DNA from: Actinopolyspora alba
Lineage (GTDB): Bacteria > Actinomycetota > Actinomycetes > Mycobacteriales > Pseudonocardiaceae
DNA length: 64,000 bases
Assembly (NCBI RefSeq): GCF_900112765.1
Contig: NZ_FOMZ01000004.1
Location: forward strand, 235,446-299,445
Direction of reading: 5' to 3'
Shown: piece after piece, positions 18,542-27,745 of the stretch
How the letters are laid out: every line of letters starts with the position of its first letter
Numbering within the stretch: the first letter of the stretch is position 1
The notes under the pieces: model-generated
The model's database searches: none
What the model was told of the DNA's origin: nothing
Seen by the model: the letters and a program-made list of their open reading frames with translations, nothing else
Translations under genes and position numbers: made by a program

Positions 18542-19129
18542 TCAGAAAGTTGGTTCCTGCCACGAGTCGCTGAACACGAACTCGGTGAGCGGGATGCGAC
18601 TGCGGGGTGCTGACTCCTTCTCGCGGAGTCGCTCGGGCAGCTGTTCGGCGTCGCCGGGGGCGCCGACGGCTATCACGACCATCGGTTCGTAATCGGCGGG
18701 AATACCGAACGCCTCCCGGGCGGCGTCCCGGTCGAACCCGGCCATCTGGTGCGCCACCAGTCCCTCGCCGACCGCCTGCAGCACCAGGTTCTCGGTGGCG
18801 AGCCCGAGACCGTACTCCCCGTAGGGAAGCGTCTCGCCGTCGTCGTTGGTCAGTTTGGTCACGCCGAGAACGAGGGCCGACGCGTTACCGGCCCAACCGT
18901 GATTGCCCCTGGAGAGCGTGCCGCGCAGTTTGTCGAAGGTCGACTCCCCTCGACGGCCCGCGATGTAGCGGGCGGGTTGCGTGTTGCCCCAGGACGGGGC
19001 CCAGCGTGCGGCTTCGAACAGTGCGGTGAACTGCTTGTCGGTCAGTTCGACCTCGGGATCCAGTGCGCGCGGGCTCCATCGCTCGGCCAGCAGCGGGTGG
19101 AGCGGGACTGACGAGTCGGCGGGTTTCAA
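18542..19129 (-). CDS. Nitroreductase-family FMN oxidoreductase
   Basis: A 195-residue FMN-dependent NAD(P)H oxidoreductase. The family pattern is seen in LLAERWSPRALDPEVELTD (FMN phosphate-binding Arg-Ser-Pro-Arg region), FEAARWAPSWGNTQPARYI, and the C-terminal GIPADYEPMVVIAVGAPGD. Such enzymes reduce nitro groups, quinones or enones, and the real substrate is open. TTG 19129 is preceded by GGAGG at 4 nt. A composite palindromic element lies immediately upstream (19250-19468), so its promoter must sit in the 120 nt between the two or beyond the element. Confidence 0.88.
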   Translation of the reverse strand: MKPADSSVPLHPLLAERWSPRALDPEVELTDKQFTALFEAARWAPSWGNTQPARYIAGRRGESTFDKLRGTLSRGNHGWAGNASALVLGVTKLTNDDGETLPYGEYGLGLATENLVLQAVGEGLVAHQMAGFDRDAAREAFGIPADYEPMVVIAVGAPGDAEQLPERLREKESAPRSRIPLTEFVFSDSWQEPTF

Positions 19130-19249
19130 GGTTCCTCCGTGGCCTCTCGGCGCTCACGTACCGCCCTCGATTCTCCCGAACTCGTCGCTACCCGACGTCG
19201 GGCACCCGCTCACGAGATGTCGAGTGGTTCCGTCCCGGCTTCGGAGCGG

Positions 19250-19468
19250 CGTCGATTTCTCGCGAAATCGCCGCGCCGCTGGGCGAGGGACCCGGTGCGT
19301 GAGGCGGTCCGGCCCGGGTGGCCGTCGATTTCTCGCGAAATCGCCGCGCCCTTGGCACCGCGATGCCGCACTCCGGCCACCCTCGCGATCGGCACCGCCG
19401 CGGGTTCTCCCGTGCGGCTCTCGCGAGGAAGCCGCAGACGTTGTGTAGGTCGCTACCCGGCACTGTCG
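19250..19468 (-). repeat. Composite palindromic element, copy 5 (inverted, one long arm missing)
   Basis: Read on the minus strand, a partial long-hairpin module (19468-19388) keeps one arm and the loop motif GTAGCGACCTAC, but the other arm is lost or diverged. Two hairpin cores CGATTTCGCGAGAAATCG follow at 19326-19343 and 19255-19272, 71 bp apart. It lies downstream of the glycosyltransferase gene that ends at 19642. Confidence 0.75.
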
Positions 19469-19507
19469 ATAACGAAGCGACTATCCGGGTAAGCAGCGCA
19501 CGAGTCC

Positions 19508-19608
19508 CCGGTGCGTGAGTCGGATGCATTGCAAGGCAGGGCCGCTCGCCGCGTAGGTCGCTACTCAAGAGCCGGCCCAACGCGGCAAGGCGCCGACTCA
19601 CGCACCGG
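19508..19608. repeat. Palindromic module T, copy 1
   Basis: Perfect 16-bp inverted repeats CCGGTGCGTGAGTCGG (19508-19523) and CCGACTCACGCACCGG (19593-19608) enclose a 69-bp interior containing GTAGGTCGCTAC, the same motif found in the loop of the long-hairpin module. A nearly identical copy is at 41042-41142 and half an arm at 53356-53373. Confidence 0.85.
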
Positions 19609-19641
19609 CTAACCGGCCCACTACCGAAGTGCCGGCAATAG

Positions 19642-20892
19642 CTAAAACGCGTAGGGCCAGACGGTGAGTGCGTACGCGCTGAACCAACTCCCGAAGCACA
19701 CGAAGATCCCCACCCCGGCGAGCATCACCGGTCGACGCCGCGCCGCGAGTCCCATGGCCAGCGGGAGCAGCAACGGGAAGGCGGGCAGCAACGCCCGTGG
19801 TTTGGCGAACATCAGCCCGTCGGTCCCCAGCACGAACACCACTGTCAGCAGCGCGTACAAGCCCAACGGCCAGGCGATCCGCCGATCCAGACAGCAGATC
19901 AGCAGCGCCACCGCGCCCAGCAGGATCCACGCGGCGAAGGTCACGAACGTCGACTCGTCGGTGGACAGGGCCTTTCCTATGAAGCGCGCGGTGGCGATCC
20001 CGCCGTCGGGCGAGGAGGACCAGCCGTCCTGCCGCACTTCGAAGTAGCCGTCGAACTCGCCGGTGCGCAGGCCCACCCAACCCAGGTAACCGAGCAGCCC
20101 GCACGGAGCCGCCAGCAACGCGACCAGCGGGCGGTTGCCCTCGCGTCGGTACAGCAGCGCCACGACGGCGGCCAGCATCACCACCGCGATCAGCGCCGCC
20201 CCCGTGTGCCGCACCGTCCCGGCCAGGGCGCAGGCCACGCCGACTTGGATCCACCGCCGTTCCAGTACTCCCAGCAGCGTCCAGACCGCCAGCGCGCAGA
20301 ACAGCGACTCGCTGTAGGGCATGGACAGCACGATCGACATCGGGGCTGCCGCGAACAGCGCGACCAGCACCAGACCGGTCCGTTGCGAGCCGCTCACGAT
20401 TCGCCCCAGCCTGGCCAGCCCGTAGGCGCACGCGAGTCCCGCCGCGAGGTTCACCAGCATCGCCGCGGTGGGCGGGTCGACACCGGGCAGGAACGCCACT
20501 CCGCGGGTGAGCATCGGGAAGCCGGGGAAGAACGCCAGCACGGATTGGGGGTCGGCTTCGCCGCTGCCGTTGAGTATCCGCTGCCCGGTGGGGGCGTACC
20601 CGCTCTCGGCGATCCGCAGGTACCAGTCCGAGTCCCAGGAGAAGAGGTGCTCGCTCGGCGACCGGTCGTGAATCCCGGACAACACGCCCAGCACCAGCAA
20701 TCCGACCAGCCTGACTATGACATATACCACAGCAGGCCCGGCTATTCGTGCCGGAGAAGGGCCTTCGTCGCCGCCCACGAGCGCTCGTGGGCGAATGCGA
20801 ACGAGATCTTTCACTCTTCGCGCGGCGGAAAATTCACTGCTTCCCCGCGGCACTGTCCCGATCGTTTCGTCGGTCGCGGACAAGTGGTGCAC
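19642..20892 (-). CDS. GT-C-type (PIG-V-like) membrane glycosyltransferase
   Basis: A 416-residue polytopic membrane protein with about ten helices. After a soluble N-terminus of about 50 residues and the first helix comes the outer-face motif FSWDSDWYLRIAESGY, typical of PIG-V/GT-C mannosyltransferases that use polyprenyl-phosphate sugars. Later FFPGFPMLTRG and the conserved AAPMSIVLSMPYSESLF segment also fit. The start is taken as GTG 20892; the first 45 residues are not family-like and a later start is possible. Donor, acceptor and linkage cannot be told. Monocistronic, followed by palindromic module T. Confidence 0.78.
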   Translation of the reverse strand: MHHLSATDETIGTVPRGSSEFSAARRVKDLVRIRPRALVGGDEGPSPARIAGPAVVYVIVRLVGLLVLGVLSGIHDRSPSEHLFSWDSDWYLRIAESGYAPTGQRILNGSGEADPQSVLAFFPGFPMLTRGVAFLPGVDPPTAAMLVNLAAGLACAYGLARLGRIVSGSQRTGLVLVALFAAAPMSIVLSMPYSESLFCALAVWTLLGVLERRWIQVGVACALAGTVRHTGAALIAVVMLAAVVALLYRREGNRPLVALLAAPCGLLGYLGWVGLRTGEFDGYFEVRQDGWSSSPDGGIATARFIGKALSTDESTFVTFAAWILLGAVALLICCLDRRIAWPLGLYALLTVVFVLGTDGLMFAKPRALLPAFPLLLPLAMGLAARRRPVMLAGVGIFVCFGSWFSAYALTVWPYAF

Positions 20893-21220
20893 CTTCTTCG
20901 TCGAGCCTGGATCGGCGCGGGTGCCGCGTCGTAGCCAGGCTAGTCACGCCAAACGGCTATCGGGCCGCGGGGGGCTGGTTCTGTAGGCTGGGCAGGCAGC
21001 GGAACGGCCTGGTGAAGGCACCCGACGAAGGTTCGTGACCAGTTCTTCGGACCTCGGGGCGCGGCGAGGTGTTCGGATCCCTAACACACGGCACGATCGA
21101 GTGATCACTGCCCGGGGACGCGGACGGCGTCACGCTGCCGGCTGCCCGGCCGTCCACCCGGTGTCAGTGCGGGGCCTCTCGCACCCGGGGCGTCCGCGCG
21201 GCTCGAGGAGGTTTGTTCAG
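20893..21220. other. Intergenic region upstream of ask
   Basis: 328 bp between divergent genes. TAGGCT at 20986-20991 is a candidate -10 for ask, implying a leader of over 200 nt. An AGGAGG lies at 21206-21211. I see no recognisable riboswitch, and the six-frame reading gives only an open extension of the ask frame. Confidence 0.4.
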
Positions 21221-22486
21221 GTGGCACTCGTCGTCCAGAAGTACGGCGGTTCCTCGCTCGAGAGTGCCGATCGAATCAAACGGGTCGCCGAGCGCATCGT
21301 GGAGACCCGTAAGGCGGGCAACGATGTCGTCGTGGTGTGCTCCGCGATGGGGGACACCACCGACGAGTTGCTGGATCTGGCCAACCAGGTCAACCCTGCT
21401 CCCCCGGAGCGGGAGCTCGACATGCTGCTCACCGCGGGTGAGCGCATCTCCAACGCGCTCGTGGCCATGGCGATCGAATCTCTCGGCGAGCAGGCTCGTT
21501 CGTTCTCCGGTTCGCAGGCCGGGGTCATCACCACTTCGGCACACCAGAACGCCCGGATCATGGACGTCACCCCCGATCGGGTTCGGCAGGCCCTGGACGA
21601 GGGCCGGATCGTGATGGTCGCGGGATTCCAGGGGGTCAGCCAGGACAGCAAGGACATCACCACGCTGGGGCGCGGCGGTTCGGACACCACGGCCGTCGCG
21701 GTGGCGGCGGCGATGCACGCCGATGTCTGCGAGATCTACACCGACGTGGACGGCGTCTACACCGCCGACCCCCGGATCGCGGGCGACGCCGAACACCTCG
21801 ACCGCGTCACCTACGAGGAAATGCTCGAACTCGCGGCCACCGGTGCCAAGGTGCTGCATCTGCGCGCGGTGGAGTACGCGCGCAGGTACGGTGTGCCGCT
21901 GCACGTCCGCTCGTCCTACTCGGCCAACCCCGGAACGATCGTGTCCGGATCAGTGGAGGACCTCCCCATGGAACAGGCCATGATCACCGGCGTGGCGCAC
22001 GACCGGTCGGAAGCGAAGGTCACCGTGCGCGGTGTTCCGGACACTCGCGGCGTGGCGGGGAGGATCTTCCGCGCCGTCGCCGATGCCGAGATCGACATCG
22101 ACATGGTGCTGCAGAACGTCTCGGGTGTGGCTTCCGGCCTCACCGACCTCACCTTCACCGTGGCCAAGAGCAACGGTGCCGTGGCCGTCGCCGAGCTGGA
22201 GAAGATCAGGGACGAGCTCGGCTTCCAGGAGGTCGTCTACGACGACGACGTCGGCAAGGTATCGCTGGTCGGTGCGGGTATGCGTTCGCACCCCGGGGTG
22301 ACCGCCTCCTTCTGCGAGGCGCTGGCCGAGGCGGGCGTGAACATCGAGATCATCAATACTTCCGAGATCCGCATTTCGGTGCTGGTCCGGGACGCGCAGC
22401 TCGACGACGCGGTGAGCGCGCTGCACGCCGCCTTCGAACTGGGCGGAGATGAAGAGGCCGTTGTCTATGCGGGGAGTGGTCGCTGA
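21221..22486 (+). CDS. ask: Aspartate kinase (alpha subunit)
   Basis: Phosphorylates aspartate, the entry step to lysine, methionine and threonine and to diaminopimelate for the cell wall. 421 aa. GTG 21221 with AGGAGG upstream gives [12 protein letters not shown], the standard start; the frame open from 21035 is not conserved. The kinase domain has [27 protein letters not shown] and [13 protein letters not shown]. Two ACT domains from about residue 265 bind lysine/threonine for feedback. An internal start at 21968 encodes the beta subunit. The asd ATG follows the stop directly, so the pair forms an operon. Confidence 0.96.
   Translation: MALVVQKYGGSSLESADRIKRVAERIVETRKAGNDVVVVCSAMGDTTDELLDLANQVNPAPPERELDMLLTAGERISNALVAMAIESLGEQARSFSGSQAGVITTSAHQNARIMDVTPDRVRQALDEGRIVMVAGFQGVSQDSKDITTLGRGGSDTTAVAVAAAMHADVCEIYTDVDGVYTADPRIAGDAEHLDRVTYEEMLELAATGAKVLHLRAVEYARRYGVPLHVRSSYSANPGTIVSGSVEDLPMEQAMITGVAHDRSEAKVTVRGVPDTRGVAGRIFRAVADAEIDIDMVLQNVSGVASGLTDLTFTVAKSNGAVAVAELEKIRDELGFQEVVYDDDVGKVSLVGAGMRSHPGVTASFCEALAEAGVNIEIINTSEIRISVLVRDAQLDDAVSALHAAFELGGDEEAVVYAGSGR
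21968..22486 (+). CDS. Aspartate kinase beta subunit (internal start)
   Basis: In Corynebacterium, Bacillus and Streptomyces the regulatory half of aspartate kinase is also made separately from an in-frame internal start, giving an alpha2beta2 enzyme. Here ATG 21968 ([17 protein letters not shown]) has GGAGG at 21955-21959, 8 nt upstream, inside the ask coding region. The product would be 172 residues holding both ACT domains and no kinase core. Supported by the SD and by the family precedent. Confidence 0.75.
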   Translation: MEQAMITGVAHDRSEAKVTVRGVPDTRGVAGRIFRAVADAEIDIDMVLQNVSGVASGLTDLTFTVAKSNGAVAVAELEKIRDELGFQEVVYDDDVGKVSLVGAGMRSHPGVTASFCEALAEAGVNIEIINTSEIRISVLVRDAQLDDAVSALHAAFELGGDEEAVVYAGSGR

Positions 22487-23563
22487 ATGAGTTCCGGACG
22501 TTTCCAGGCACCCACTGTCGCGATCGTGGGAGCCACCGGCGCGGTGGGCTCGGTCATGATCGAGATCATGAACTCGCGCGAGACCGTGCCGTGGGGCGAG
22601 GTGCGGCTGATCGCCTCGCCGCGTTCCGCCGGTAAGAAGATCGACGTCCGGGGTGTCGAGCACACCGTGGTCGCGCTCTCCCCGGAGGCGTTCGACGGCG
22701 TGGACATCGCGATGTTCGACGTGCCCGACGAGCTGTCCGCGGCCTGGGCTCCGGTGGCCGTCGAACGGGGTGCGGTCGCGGTCGACAACTCGGGGGCCTT
22801 TCGGATGGACCCCGAGGTGCCGCTGGTGGTTCCGGAGGTCAACGCGCACGAGGTGAACGAGCGACCGAAGGGGATCATCGCCAACCCCAACTGCACGACA
22901 CTGTCCATGATGGCCGCCCTCGGGGAGCTGAACCGCGAGTTCGGGCTGCGCGAGCTGGTGGTCTCCTCGTACCAGGCCGCCTCGGGCTCCGGTCAGGACG
23001 CCATCGACCGGCTGCGTGCCGAGATCGACGCCGTCGCGGGCAAGCAGCTCGGGGACCGTGCCGGTGACGTGGCCGAGGCGCTGGTGGCGGCCGGTCTCTC
23101 CGAGGAGACGCCGTTCAAGGCTCCGCTGGCGTTGAACGTCGTGCCGTGGTGCGGCTCCCGCAAGGAGGACGGCTGGACCTCGGAGGAGCTCAAGGTCCGC
23201 AACGAGTCGCGCAAGATCCTCGGGATCCCGGAGCTGAAGGTCTCGGCGACCTGCGTCCGGGTGCCGGTGGTGACCACGCACTCGTTGGCGGTGCACGCCA
23301 CGTTCGATCGCGAGGTCGGCGTGTCGGACGCGCACCGGGTTTTCGAGCGGGCGTCCTCGGTGGTGCTCCAGGACGACCCCGACGGGCCGGACTTCCCGAC
23401 TCCCGCCGGTGTCGTGGGGGGCGAGCCGACCTACGTGGGGCGCGTGCGCCAGGCCGTCGACTTCCCGAACACGCTGGACTTCTTCGTCTGCGGGGACAAC
23501 CTGCGCAAGGGTGCTGCCCTGAACACCTACGAGATCGCCGAGACGCTGGCGTCCAAGGCGTGA
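22487..23563 (+). CDS. asd: Aspartate-semialdehyde dehydrogenase
   Basis: Reduces aspartyl phosphate to the semialdehyde with NADPH. 358 aa. The Rossmann motif is [11 protein letters not shown] at the N-terminus, the catalytic Cys is in NPNCTT (near residue 137), and the active-site His region is seen late as [15 protein letters not shown]. Its ATG starts one base after the ask stop, so translation is coupled. A terminator-like hairpin related to the local repeat family lies 21 nt after its stop. Confidence 0.96.
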   Translation: MSSGRFQAPTVAIVGATGAVGSVMIEIMNSRETVPWGEVRLIASPRSAGKKIDVRGVEHTVVALSPEAFDGVDIAMFDVPDELSAAWAPVAVERGAVAVDNSGAFRMDPEVPLVVPEVNAHEVNERPKGIIANPNCTTLSMMAALGELNREFGLRELVVSSYQAASGSGQDAIDRLRAEIDAVAGKQLGDRAGDVAEALVAAGLSEETPFKAPLALNVVPWCGSRKEDGWTSEELKVRNESRKILGIPELKVSATCVRVPVVTTHSLAVHATFDREVGVSDAHRVFERASSVVLQDDPDGPDFPTPAGVVGGEPTYVGRVRQAVDFPNTLDFFVCGDNLRKGAALNTYEIAETLASKA

Positions 23564-23584
23564 CCGCTTCACACTGAGCCGGGC

Positions 23585-23623
23585 GGTGGCGATTTCGCGC
23601 GAGATTCACGCGAGGTCGCCACC
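23585..23623. repeat. Hairpin repeat left of the Uma2 gene
   Basis: Outer arms GGTGGCGA / TCGCCACC enclose TTTCGCGCGAGATTCACGCGAGG. A second copy, one base different in the interior, is at 24282-24318. The GCGATTTCGCG segment is shared with the 18-bp core of the composite elements. It follows the asd stop and can act as its terminator. Confidence 0.75.
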
Positions 23624-23695
23624 CGAACGGATGGTAGTCCCGCCACAGGGGTATTGAGCCGGTCGGTAGATGTCGACACTGGAGGCATGACCGCG

Positions 23696-24265
23696 ATGTC
23701 CTGGCCCGATCACCTGCTGAGCCTGGAAGAGTTCGAGCGGTTGCCGGAAGACGATTCGCGTCGTTACGAGCTCCAGGAGGGCGTCCTCCACGTGACTCCC
23801 AAGGCCGCCGGTATCCATCAGCGCGTCGTCAAGCGCCTCACCTCGGTGCTCGATCGGCAGCTACCTCTGGAGTGGGAGGCGATACCGGACGTGGAAGTGG
23901 TGATCGTCTCCTCCTGGCCCCCGGTGGTTCGGGTCCCGGACGTGGTCGTGGCCACCGCCGCCCGGATCGACGAGAACCCGAATCGGTTGTACGCCCAGGA
24001 CCTCCTGCTCGCCGTCGAGGTGATCTCCCCCGGCTCGTCGCAGACCGATCGGGTGGTCAAGCGTCACGAGTACGCCAAGGCCGGTATACCCGGCTACTGG
24101 GTGCTCGATCTCGACGAGCCGGTCACCATCGCCGAGAACCGGCTGCACGACGGTGGTTACAAATCGCACTTCACCGAGGGTGGTGTGTTCCGAACCGGGG
24201 AGCCGTTCGAGTTCGAGGTGGAGCTGGAGTCCCTCGTGCGGCGGGGCGGCGCGGGTATCGAGTAG
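23696..24265 (+). CDS. Uma2-family (PD-(D/E)XK-fold) putative endonuclease
   Basis: A 189-residue DUF820/Uma2 protein. It starts with the usual MSWPDHLLSLEEFERLPEDD and RRYELQEGVLHV. Restriction-endonuclease-like catalytic positions can be picked out: the Asp in VRVPDVVV and the Glu in LLAVEVISPGS, followed by the KRHEYAKAGIPGYWVLD helix. ATG 23696 has GGAGG at 10 nt; ATG 23687 is too close to it. These proteins are abundant in actinobacteria and cyanobacteria and their biological role is unclear. It is a single gene bracketed by two copies of the same hairpin. Confidence 0.85.
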   Translation: MSWPDHLLSLEEFERLPEDDSRRYELQEGVLHVTPKAAGIHQRVVKRLTSVLDRQLPLEWEAIPDVEVVIVSSWPPVVRVPDVVVATAARIDENPNRLYAQDLLLAVEVISPGSSQTDRVVKRHEYAKAGIPGYWVLDLDEPVTIAENRLHDGGYKSHFTEGGVFRTGEPFEFEVELESLVRRGGAGIE

Positions 24266-24281
24266 CCGACCGACCCTGCGA

Positions 24282-24318
24282 GTGGCGATTTCGCGCGAGA
24301 TTCACGCGGGGTCGCCAC
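24282..24318. repeat. Hairpin repeat right of the Uma2 gene
   Basis: Direct copy of the element at 23585 (GTGGCGA ... TCGCCAC with the interior TTTCGCGCGAGATTCACGCG). It begins 16 nt after the Uma2 stop. Together the two copies frame the gene in direct orientation. Confidence 0.75.
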
Positions 24319-24443
24319 CGGCCGTTCCTCCGAACGGGTGCTCACCCCGACAGCCGCGTGCCGGAATCGAATCCGCTCCGTCGTCGTTGTGCCGTGTGTC
24401 TCGCTCGTCGGAACCAACTCGTTCGTGCGGATAGGTTGGGGGT

Positions 24444-25937
24444 ATGAGCGCAGCCGAGAAGGATGCGGTCGTCCTCGGCCTCGATCTCGGTACGACGACC
24501 ACCAAGGTCGTCGCCGCCGACCGCGACGGCACGGTGCTGCATCACGCCGAACGTGCGAACGAGATGCGCACCGAGCAGCCGGGTGAGGCCGTCCAGGACG
24601 CCACGGCAGTACGTGATTCCGCGATCGCGGCACTGGCCGAGTGCGTGGCCCGGGTGCGCGAGGCGGGACGCCCTGTGCGCGCGCTCTCGTTCAGCACGGC
24701 GATGCACACCCTGGTCGGCCTGGATACCGCGGGTGATCCCGTCACTCCCGCGTTCAACTGGGCCGACAGTCGTTGTGCCGACATCGCGGAGAAGTTCCGC
24801 GGTGAGTGGTCCACGGCGGCCGAGTTGCACCGCGCCACCGGAACACCGGTGCACCCGCAGTCGGTGATGGTCAAACTGGCCTGGCTGACCACGCAGCGTC
24901 GCGACCTGACCGAAGGAGTGGCTTACTGGTGCGCGCTGAAGGATTTCGTCTTCACCGCGTTCACCGAGGAGTTCGTCACCGATCAGTCGCTGGCCTCGGG
25001 AACCGGGCTGCAGGACATGGCGACGCTGGACTGGCACGACTCCGCGTTGCGCACGGCCGGGGTCGAGGTGACGCAGCTTCCCCGCATCGCCGCGCCGACC
25101 GACGCGTTCCCGCTGGGAGCGCGGGTGGCACGTGACACGGGGCTGCCCGAAGGGCTTCCCGTGGTGCTCGGTGCGGGCGACGGCCCGCTGGGCAATCTCG
25201 GGGTCGGCGCGATCAACACCGGAGTCGCCGGCCTCTCACTCGGCACCAGCGGGGCGTTGCGCGTGGTGCGCGACGAACCCGGCGTGGACGAGCGCTGCCG
25301 CACGTTCTGCTACTACCTGGCCGATGGTCTGTGGGTGGCGGGTGGTGCCGTCAGCAACGGGGCGGTGGTCGGCCAGTGGGCTGCCGAGTCGTTCGACACG
25401 GAGGTGGCGCGGCTGCTCGACGAGGCATCCGAGGTGCCGACCGGAGCGCGCGGCCTGGTCGCGTTGCCCTACCTGATGGGTGAACGGGCTCCCTGGTGGG
25501 AACCCGGACTGACCGGATCGCTGGTCGGGTTGCGGCGTATCCACGGGCGCGCCGAGATGACCCGCGCCCTGGTGGAGGGAGTCGCCCAGCAGCTCGCGCT
25601 CGTTCGGGACGCCGTGGTCGACACCGGCGCGCGGGTGCACGCCGTGCGCGCCACCGGCGGCGGTTTCCGCAGCCGGATCTGGGCCGAGGCGATAGCGGCG
25701 GCACTCGGTATCGAGCTGGAATTGGCGGAGGAAAGCGGTGGTTCGGCGGTGGGTGCGGTGCTGCTGGCCTGGCGCGCGTTGGGTGAGCTGGACTCGCTGG
25801 ACGAGGCCGCCGATCTGATACGACCCGCCCGAACCGTTCCGCCCGCTCCCGAAGCGGCCCGAATGATGCGTGCCCAGCGTCCCGGGCTGGAGCTGTTGCA
25901 CCGTGCGATAGCCGATCTGACCCCGATCGACTCGTAG
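24444..25937 (+). CDS. gntK: FGGY-family carbohydrate kinase, probably gluconokinase
   Basis: A 497-residue sugar kinase of the actin-like ATPase fold. The phosphate-1 loop is GLDLGTTTTKVV, and the adenosine-side motifs are seen at GAGDGPLGNLG, LSLGTSGALR and ATGGGFRSRIWAEAIAA. The substrate-side segment NWADSRCADI fits gluconate/xylulose kinases. The next gene on the same strand is a GntP-type gluconate permease, which makes gluconate (giving 6-phosphogluconate) the best guess. ATG 24444 is the first start after a clear non-coding gap. A terminator hairpin follows at 25995, so the permease probably has its own promoter. Confidence 0.82.
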   Translation: MSAAEKDAVVLGLDLGTTTTKVVAADRDGTVLHHAERANEMRTEQPGEAVQDATAVRDSAIAALAECVARVREAGRPVRALSFSTAMHTLVGLDTAGDPVTPAFNWADSRCADIAEKFRGEWSTAAELHRATGTPVHPQSVMVKLAWLTTQRRDLTEGVAYWCALKDFVFTAFTEEFVTDQSLASGTGLQDMATLDWHDSALRTAGVEVTQLPRIAAPTDAFPLGARVARDTGLPEGLPVVLGAGDGPLGNLGVGAINTGVAGLSLGTSGALRVVRDEPGVDERCRTFCYYLADGLWVAGGAVSNGAVVGQWAAESFDTEVARLLDEASEVPTGARGLVALPYLMGERAPWWEPGLTGSLVGLRRIHGRAEMTRALVEGVAQQLALVRDAVVDTGARVHAVRATGGGFRSRIWAEAIAAALGIELELAEESGGSAVGAVLLAWRALGELDSLDEAADLIRPARTVPPAPEAARMMRAQRPGLELLHRAIADLTPIDS

Positions 25938-25994
25938 AACTACCGGATCGTAGGACTTTGTTCACTCGGTAGAGCTCGAACAGTTTTTCGTGAG

Positions 25995-26037
25995 CGCTCC
26001 GCCGGAGTCCCCACCGGGGAGCTCCGGCGGAGCGTTT
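25995..26037 (+). terminator. Terminator after the carbohydrate kinase gene
   Basis: A perfect 13-bp inverted repeat CGCTCCGCCGGAG (25995-26007) / CTCCGGCGGAGCG (26022-26034) is followed by TTTC. Between it and the permease start (to 26298) the DNA is AT-richer, with a run of seven A at 26181-26187, and likely holds the permease promoter. Confidence 0.8.
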
Positions 26038-26298
26038 CGCTGTTCAGCGCGGGGAAGTTCGCGTGTTCGGTGCTCAGCCGTGCGAGTCGCGCCAGTGGCC
26101 GCTGAGCGAACAGCTCCCTTGATCGAATACGTGCTGTTATCAGCTGTCAGAGCTTTGTGTCAACAATGTGAACGCCATTGAAAAAAAGTATGACTGAAGC
26201 GATACAGAGCACTAGCGGTCGGGGCATTCGCCTTGTGAGGATTCTGCCCGTTCGGCATCCGTTCGGGTGATGCCCGGTATCGACAAAGGGGCAGATTC

Positions 26299-27708
26299 TT
26301 GCGAGGAGTAATCGCGGCGGCCGAGCCCGTCGCCCACTCCGCACTGGGGCCGGGGCTCACGCTGACCGTGGCCGCGGGCGCTGTCGCGGTTTTGCTGTTG
26401 CTGATCGTCTTCCTCAAGTTGCAGCCGATGATCGCGCTGCTGGCCGTCAGCATCGCGACAGCGCTGGTGTTGGGCATACCGCTCGACGAGGTGATGAGCA
26501 CCCTCAACGACGGTCTCGGGGGGACGCTCGCCGAAGTGGCCCTGATAGTCGGCTTCGGCGCGATGCTCGGGCGGATGCTGGAGATATCCGGCGGTGCCTC
26601 GGTGCTGGCCGAAGCGCTGGTACGTCGGTTCGGTGAGCGCCGGGCACCGCTCGCGCTCGGTATAGCCGCACTGCTGTTCGGGTTCCCGATCTTCCTCGAC
26701 GCCGGTGTGGTCATCTTCCTGCCCATCGTGTTCACGGTCGCCCGCAGGCTCGGTGGCTCTGTACTGCGATACGCGCTGCCGGTGGTCGGTGCTTTCGCCG
26801 TCATGCACGCCTTCGTCCCACCGCACCCCGGTCCGGTCTCGGCCGCCGGACTCATCGGGGCCAACACCGGCCTGCTGCTGCTGATCGGGCTCGTGGTCGG
26901 CATCCCGACCTGGCTCATCTCCGGTTACGCGTTCGGGCTCTGGAACGGCAGCCGGGTCTTCCTGCCCGTCCCGGAGAACTCCACCGCCTCGGGGCAGGAC
27001 ACCGCTCCGGACAGGCCGAGGCCGAGCATGGGGGCCGTCATCGGCCTCCTGCTGCTGCCGCTGGTGCTGATCTTCCTGCGCACCGGTCTGAACACGCTGG
27101 TCTCCGAGGACGTGGTCGACTCCGGGTCGCAGGTGGTGCAGGCCGCCATCCTCATCGGACAGAGCCCGGTCGCCCTGGCAGTGGCGGTGCTGGTGGCCTC
27201 GGTCGTGCTCGGCCTCAAGCGCGGTATGCGCGGCAAGGAGATCGAGAACGAGCTCACCGCCAGCCTCTCGACTATCGCCGCGGTCATCCTCATCACGGGC
27301 GCAGGCGGCATGTTCGGTGCGGTGCTCGCCAAGGCCGGGGTCGGTAACGCGTTGGCCGAAGGACTCAACAGCGCGGGGATCCCGCTGATCGTCGCCGCCT
27401 TCCTCATCGCCGTGGTGATGCGTGTGGCGCAGGGCTCCGCGACCGTCGCGCTGACCACCTCCGCGGGCTTCATCGCTCCCGCGGTCTCGGCCGCTTCCGG
27501 GCTGACCTCCATAGACCTGTGCCTGATCGTCATCGCCATCGCCTCGGGCGCGACCGTGCTCTCGCACGTCAACGACTCCGGCTTCTGGCTGGTCGGCAGG
27601 CTGCTCGGCATGGACGTGCCGACCACGCTCAAGACGTGGACGGTGATGGAGACGCTGATCGGTGTGGTCGGGTTCCTGATCGCGTGGACACTCTCCATCT
27701 TCCTCTGA
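26299..27708 (+). CDS. gntP: GntP-family gluconate:H+ symporter
   Basis: A 469-residue transporter with about 12-14 membrane helices. Family landmarks include FGFPIFLDAGVVIFLPI, HAFVPPHPGPVSAAG and ATVLSHVNDSGFWLVG. These segments carry the conserved acidic and His residues of the GntP/DsdX group, which imports gluconate or related hydroxy acids with protons. The TTG start at 26299 has AAAGGGG about 12 nt upstream, a long spacing, so the exact start is uncertain. Its pairing with the upstream FGGY kinase supports a gluconate uptake role. A composite palindromic element follows the stop. Confidence 0.88.
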   Translation: MRGVIAAAEPVAHSALGPGLTLTVAAGAVAVLLLLIVFLKLQPMIALLAVSIATALVLGIPLDEVMSTLNDGLGGTLAEVALIVGFGAMLGRMLEISGGASVLAEALVRRFGERRAPLALGIAALLFGFPIFLDAGVVIFLPIVFTVARRLGGSVLRYALPVVGAFAVMHAFVPPHPGPVSAAGLIGANTGLLLLIGLVVGIPTWLISGYAFGLWNGSRVFLPVPENSTASGQDTAPDRPRPSMGAVIGLLLLPLVLIFLRTGLNTLVSEDVVDSGSQVVQAAILIGQSPVALAVAVLVASVVLGLKRGMRGKEIENELTASLSTIAAVILITGAGGMFGAVLAKAGVGNALAEGLNSAGIPLIVAAFLIAVVMRVAQGSATVALTTSAGFIAPAVSAASGLTSIDLCLIVIAIASGATVLSHVNDSGFWLVGRLLGMDVPTTLKTWTVMETLIGVVGFLIAWTLSIFL

Positions 27709-27745
27709 TGGTGAGTGTGGTGACCCGGTTTGCTCGGGTGGTTGC

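Noticed and set aside
20893-21220. Lysine or SAM riboswitch upstream of ask
   Set aside because: The long leader invites the idea, but I could not find the conserved junction motifs of either class.
21950-23572. 540-residue open frame on the minus strand over ask and asd
   Set aside because: Arg/His/Gly/Val-rich antisense frame; both sense genes are firmly identified.
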